From contig JAFGOL010000041.1 of NCBI GenBank assembly GCA_016926495.1, positions 1 through 13,436 on the forward strand: a stretch of 13,436 nt of DNA, in the 5' to 3' direction. This DNA is from Oligoflexia bacterium. Its GTDB lineage: Bacteria > Bdellovibrionota > JAFGOL01. How positions within the stretch are numbered: the first letter of the stretch is position 1; every line of letters starts with the position of its first letter. The notes below the pieces were generated by a model. That model was not told where the DNA came from. It ran no database searches and worked only from the letters and a program-made list of their open reading frames with translations. Shown piece by piece: positions 11,652 to 13,436 of the stretch. The translations under genes were made by a program, and so were the position numbers.

Positions 11652-13436
11652 TTACCTGCTCCTGCCCGTAAAGGCAAGGTTTAAGTTTACATCCTTTCCT
11701 TCCTGCGGCGACAAAACAAAAGGCACGCCAAAAACAAGGGATGTTCCCTGAAAAACCTTTTCTCCCCCGTGCTCACCCGCGGATATTGTTTCCACCGGAT
11801 ACCTGAAAAGCTTTCCGGCCCTGTCCAGCGAATAGTGAACGGAAAAGCCGAAGGCCTCGTCAACAAGGGTGACCTTTTCGCACTGCTGCGAGGCCGCAAC
11901 CGATATATGAGAAGGATCAGCCTTTACACCGTCAATCAAAACATACCTTGAAGGGTCATTCCCGGCAAGGAGATTAATATTTGCCTCAACAAGAAGCATG
12001 AACTCAATTTCATATTCTTCCGATTCGTTAAGAACACCAACGTTCACGTTAAAATTCGTGTTGTTAAATTCATATATCTTGTCAACACGGACCGGAATAT
12101 CCTGCCCCATAAGCTTCAATTTCCGTGACCTTGTCAGCCTCAGGATATTTTCACCTGCTTCCACGACTTTGTACCCCCCCAGCGAATTCGTGCCAAGGGT
12201 ATCAAATTTCTGAAGTCTTAGATCATCAAGACTTGTATCAACCGGAACAATGTGATCTATAAACGTCAGCCTCCTGTACTTGTCGTACGCGAATCCCTCA
12301 AAAGCCTCGTCCGGAATATATAAATCCATGTCGTGAATGGAAACAGCCGTATCAGGAGGATCCTTGGGTTTTTCACTGAGTTTTTTTATCTTGCCGTGAT
12401 ACGCCTCTTTTTTTCTGCCGAGGGTGTTAACAACATTTATGTTGGCAGCCTTGTAGTCAATCTCCGTAACCGCGCCGCCGAAATCCGGATCAATGAAAGC
12501 GGAATATACAGGATTGGAATATACAAACTCATCGTTGCCGTCGTAGTCATAATCCAGGCTTTCAAGCCCGGGTTTCAGTTTAAGTTCCTCGTCCAGAATT
12601 TTTTCCGCGATTATGAGGTTTTCAAAAAGCGCGTGCCTTAAATGGTTAAGGTAAACACCTCCGAACAGGCCGTGCCAGTATGCGCAGTTGCACTGTGCCT
12701 TGTAAAGATGGCTGCGTATAAGTTCAGCCTTGGCAGACGGTATCCTGTCAAGACTGGCACTGAGCTTCTGGCTGACCGATATTGTTCTTTTATGCACAAG
12801 GTTCGATTCAGGGTATTTAACAAGGAAATTGTCCCAGAAGCCGCCCTTGACAAAACGCAGCAGATCTTTAATTTCGGCGTTGTCCCTGACATGGTGCTTG
12901 AGCTTGTCATATTCGATAATCGAATCAGCGGGCATGGCCCACTCAAGCATCTCGGAATAGCTGGCAGTGGGAAGGTAGATCAGCCCCTCCGGATCAAGAC
13001 TGCCGTATATTTCCGCCAGGGTTGTTGTCAGTATTGTTTTCTGGTTTTTTTCAAGAGCCGTAAAGAATTTTTCCAGCCACTTTTCCTCAATAACCCACCT
13101 GAATGTACCGGGCCAGACCCCGAATTTTTCACCGTCGTCGCCGTAAGTAATGCAAACATCGCTTTCAGAATCTTTTGAAACCCCGTTCAGGTACTCAATA
13201 CATTTATCAACCTCGTGGAAAGGTATCTTGTACCTGAGGCCCATGTCCGACGGAAAAACAGAAACGCTGTATCCCTGCCTTTCGGTATTATAATAACCTG
13301 TAAGGGGACTTTTCTTGTCAAGCCCGGCGCTGAAAAAATGCTCGTCGTCAAGCACGACATAATCAACCCCTGCCTTGGCCAGTATAACGGGCATGGAGGG
13401 TTCCCATACCCTTTCGGCAAGCCACATGCCCCTGGG
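11652..13436 (-). CDS. GH57 4-alpha-glucanotransferase/alpha-amylase-like enzyme, 5' end outside the window
   Basis: The open frame enters from the right edge (Pro-Arg-Gly before the first Met), so this is the C-terminal 594 residues of a protein that is about 650-720 long in this family. Counting from that Met, WLAERVWEP (2-10) carries the GH57 catalytic nucleophile Glu5. YGDDGEKFGVWP (95-106) carries the acid/base Asp (97 or 98). LPTASYSEMLEWAMP (152-166) follows. The central helical domain (DUF1925-like) includes QCNCAYWHGLFGG (245-257), and the beta-sandwich C-terminal domain (DUF1926-like) spans about 310-585. Enzymes of this architecture, such as the Thermococcus litoralis 4-alpha-glucanotransferase, cleave or transfer alpha-1,4-glucan chains in the cytoplasm. 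The HxHQP motif near the N-terminus is outside the window. Transferase versus hydrolase activity cannot be told apart here. It is the upstream gene of an operon with the methyltransferase. Confidence 0.93.
   Translation of the reverse strand, partial: PRGMWLAERVWEPSMPVILAKAGVDYVVLDDEHFFSAGLDKKSPLTGYYNTERQGYSVSVFPSDMGLRYKIPFHEVDKCIEYLNGVSKDSESDVCITYGDDGEKFGVWPGTFRWVIEEKWLEKFFTALEKNQKTILTTTLAEIYGSLDPEGLIYLPTASYSEMLEWAMPADSIIEYDKLKHHVRDNAEIKDLLRFVKGGFWDNFLVKYPESNLVHKRTISVSQKLSASLDRIPSAKAELIRSHLYKAQCNCAYWHGLFGGVYLNHLRHALFENLIIAEKILDEELKLKPGLESLDYDYDGNDEFVYSNPVYSAFIDPDFGGAVTEIDYKAANINVVNTLGRKKEAYHGKIKKLSEKPKDPPDTAVSIHDMDLYIPDEAFEGFAYDKYRRLTFIDHIVPVDTSLDDLRLQKFDTLGTNSLGGYKVVEAGENILRLTRSRKLKLMGQDIPVRVDKIYEFNNTNFNVNVGVLNESEEYEIEFMLLVEANINLLAGNDPSRYVLIDGVKADPSHISVAASQQCEKVTLVDEAFGFSVHYSLDRAGKLFRYPVETISAGEHGGEKVFQGTSLVFGVPFVLSPQEGKDVNLNLAFTGRSR
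11659..11663 (-). promoter_or_regulatory. SD site for the TTG-started methyltransferase
   Basis: AGGAG lies inside the last codons of the GH57 gene, seven bases before the TTG at 11651. It supports this non-ATG start and re-initiation or coupled translation at the TAA-TTG junction. Confidence 0.65.

Overview
The window comes from a flagellated, diderm (Gram-negative-type) bacterium. The signs are a short flagellin with a sigma-28-type promoter, lipoprotein signal peptides, and a large exported protein. The flagellin resembles the short flagellins of Bdellovibrio-like and related lineages, but the sequence alone does not fix the phylum. Sigma-70-like promoters, intrinsic-terminator logic and Shine-Dalgarno (SD) sites look ordinary for most genes. 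No RNA genes, insertion sequences, integrases or CRISPR arrays were seen.

Layout: (1) 1-1249 holds a leftward flagellin gene with a terminator, a strong SD site, a roughly 165-nt GGA-rich leader and a sigma-28-like promoter, followed by a divergent AT-rich promoter region. (2) 1250-10831 is the unusual part. Two rightward genes for large paralogous lipoproteins, which share the mature N-terminus CRHW and the same cysteine layout, flank a leftward gene for a very large exported protein. That protein carries four tandem copies of an unrecognised four-cysteine domain followed by ankyrin repeats. (3) 10848-13436 is a leftward two-gene operon: a GH57 4-alpha-glucanotransferase/amylase-like enzyme running off the right edge, then a class I SAM-dependent methyltransferase whose TTG start follows the GH57 stop codon directly.

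The flagellin and the GH57-methyltransferase pair belong to known families. The three genes between them match nothing I can name. All three products are predicted to be exported, all are cysteine-patterned, and they alternate in orientation with 16-bp convergent gaps. I infer, without proof, that they may form a cell-envelope or surface module: two outer-membrane-anchored helical lipoproteins plus a periplasmic or secreted disulfide-rich ankyrin protein. The two lipoprotein genes also lack visible SD sites. One has an extended -10 element placed so that its mRNA could be leaderless.
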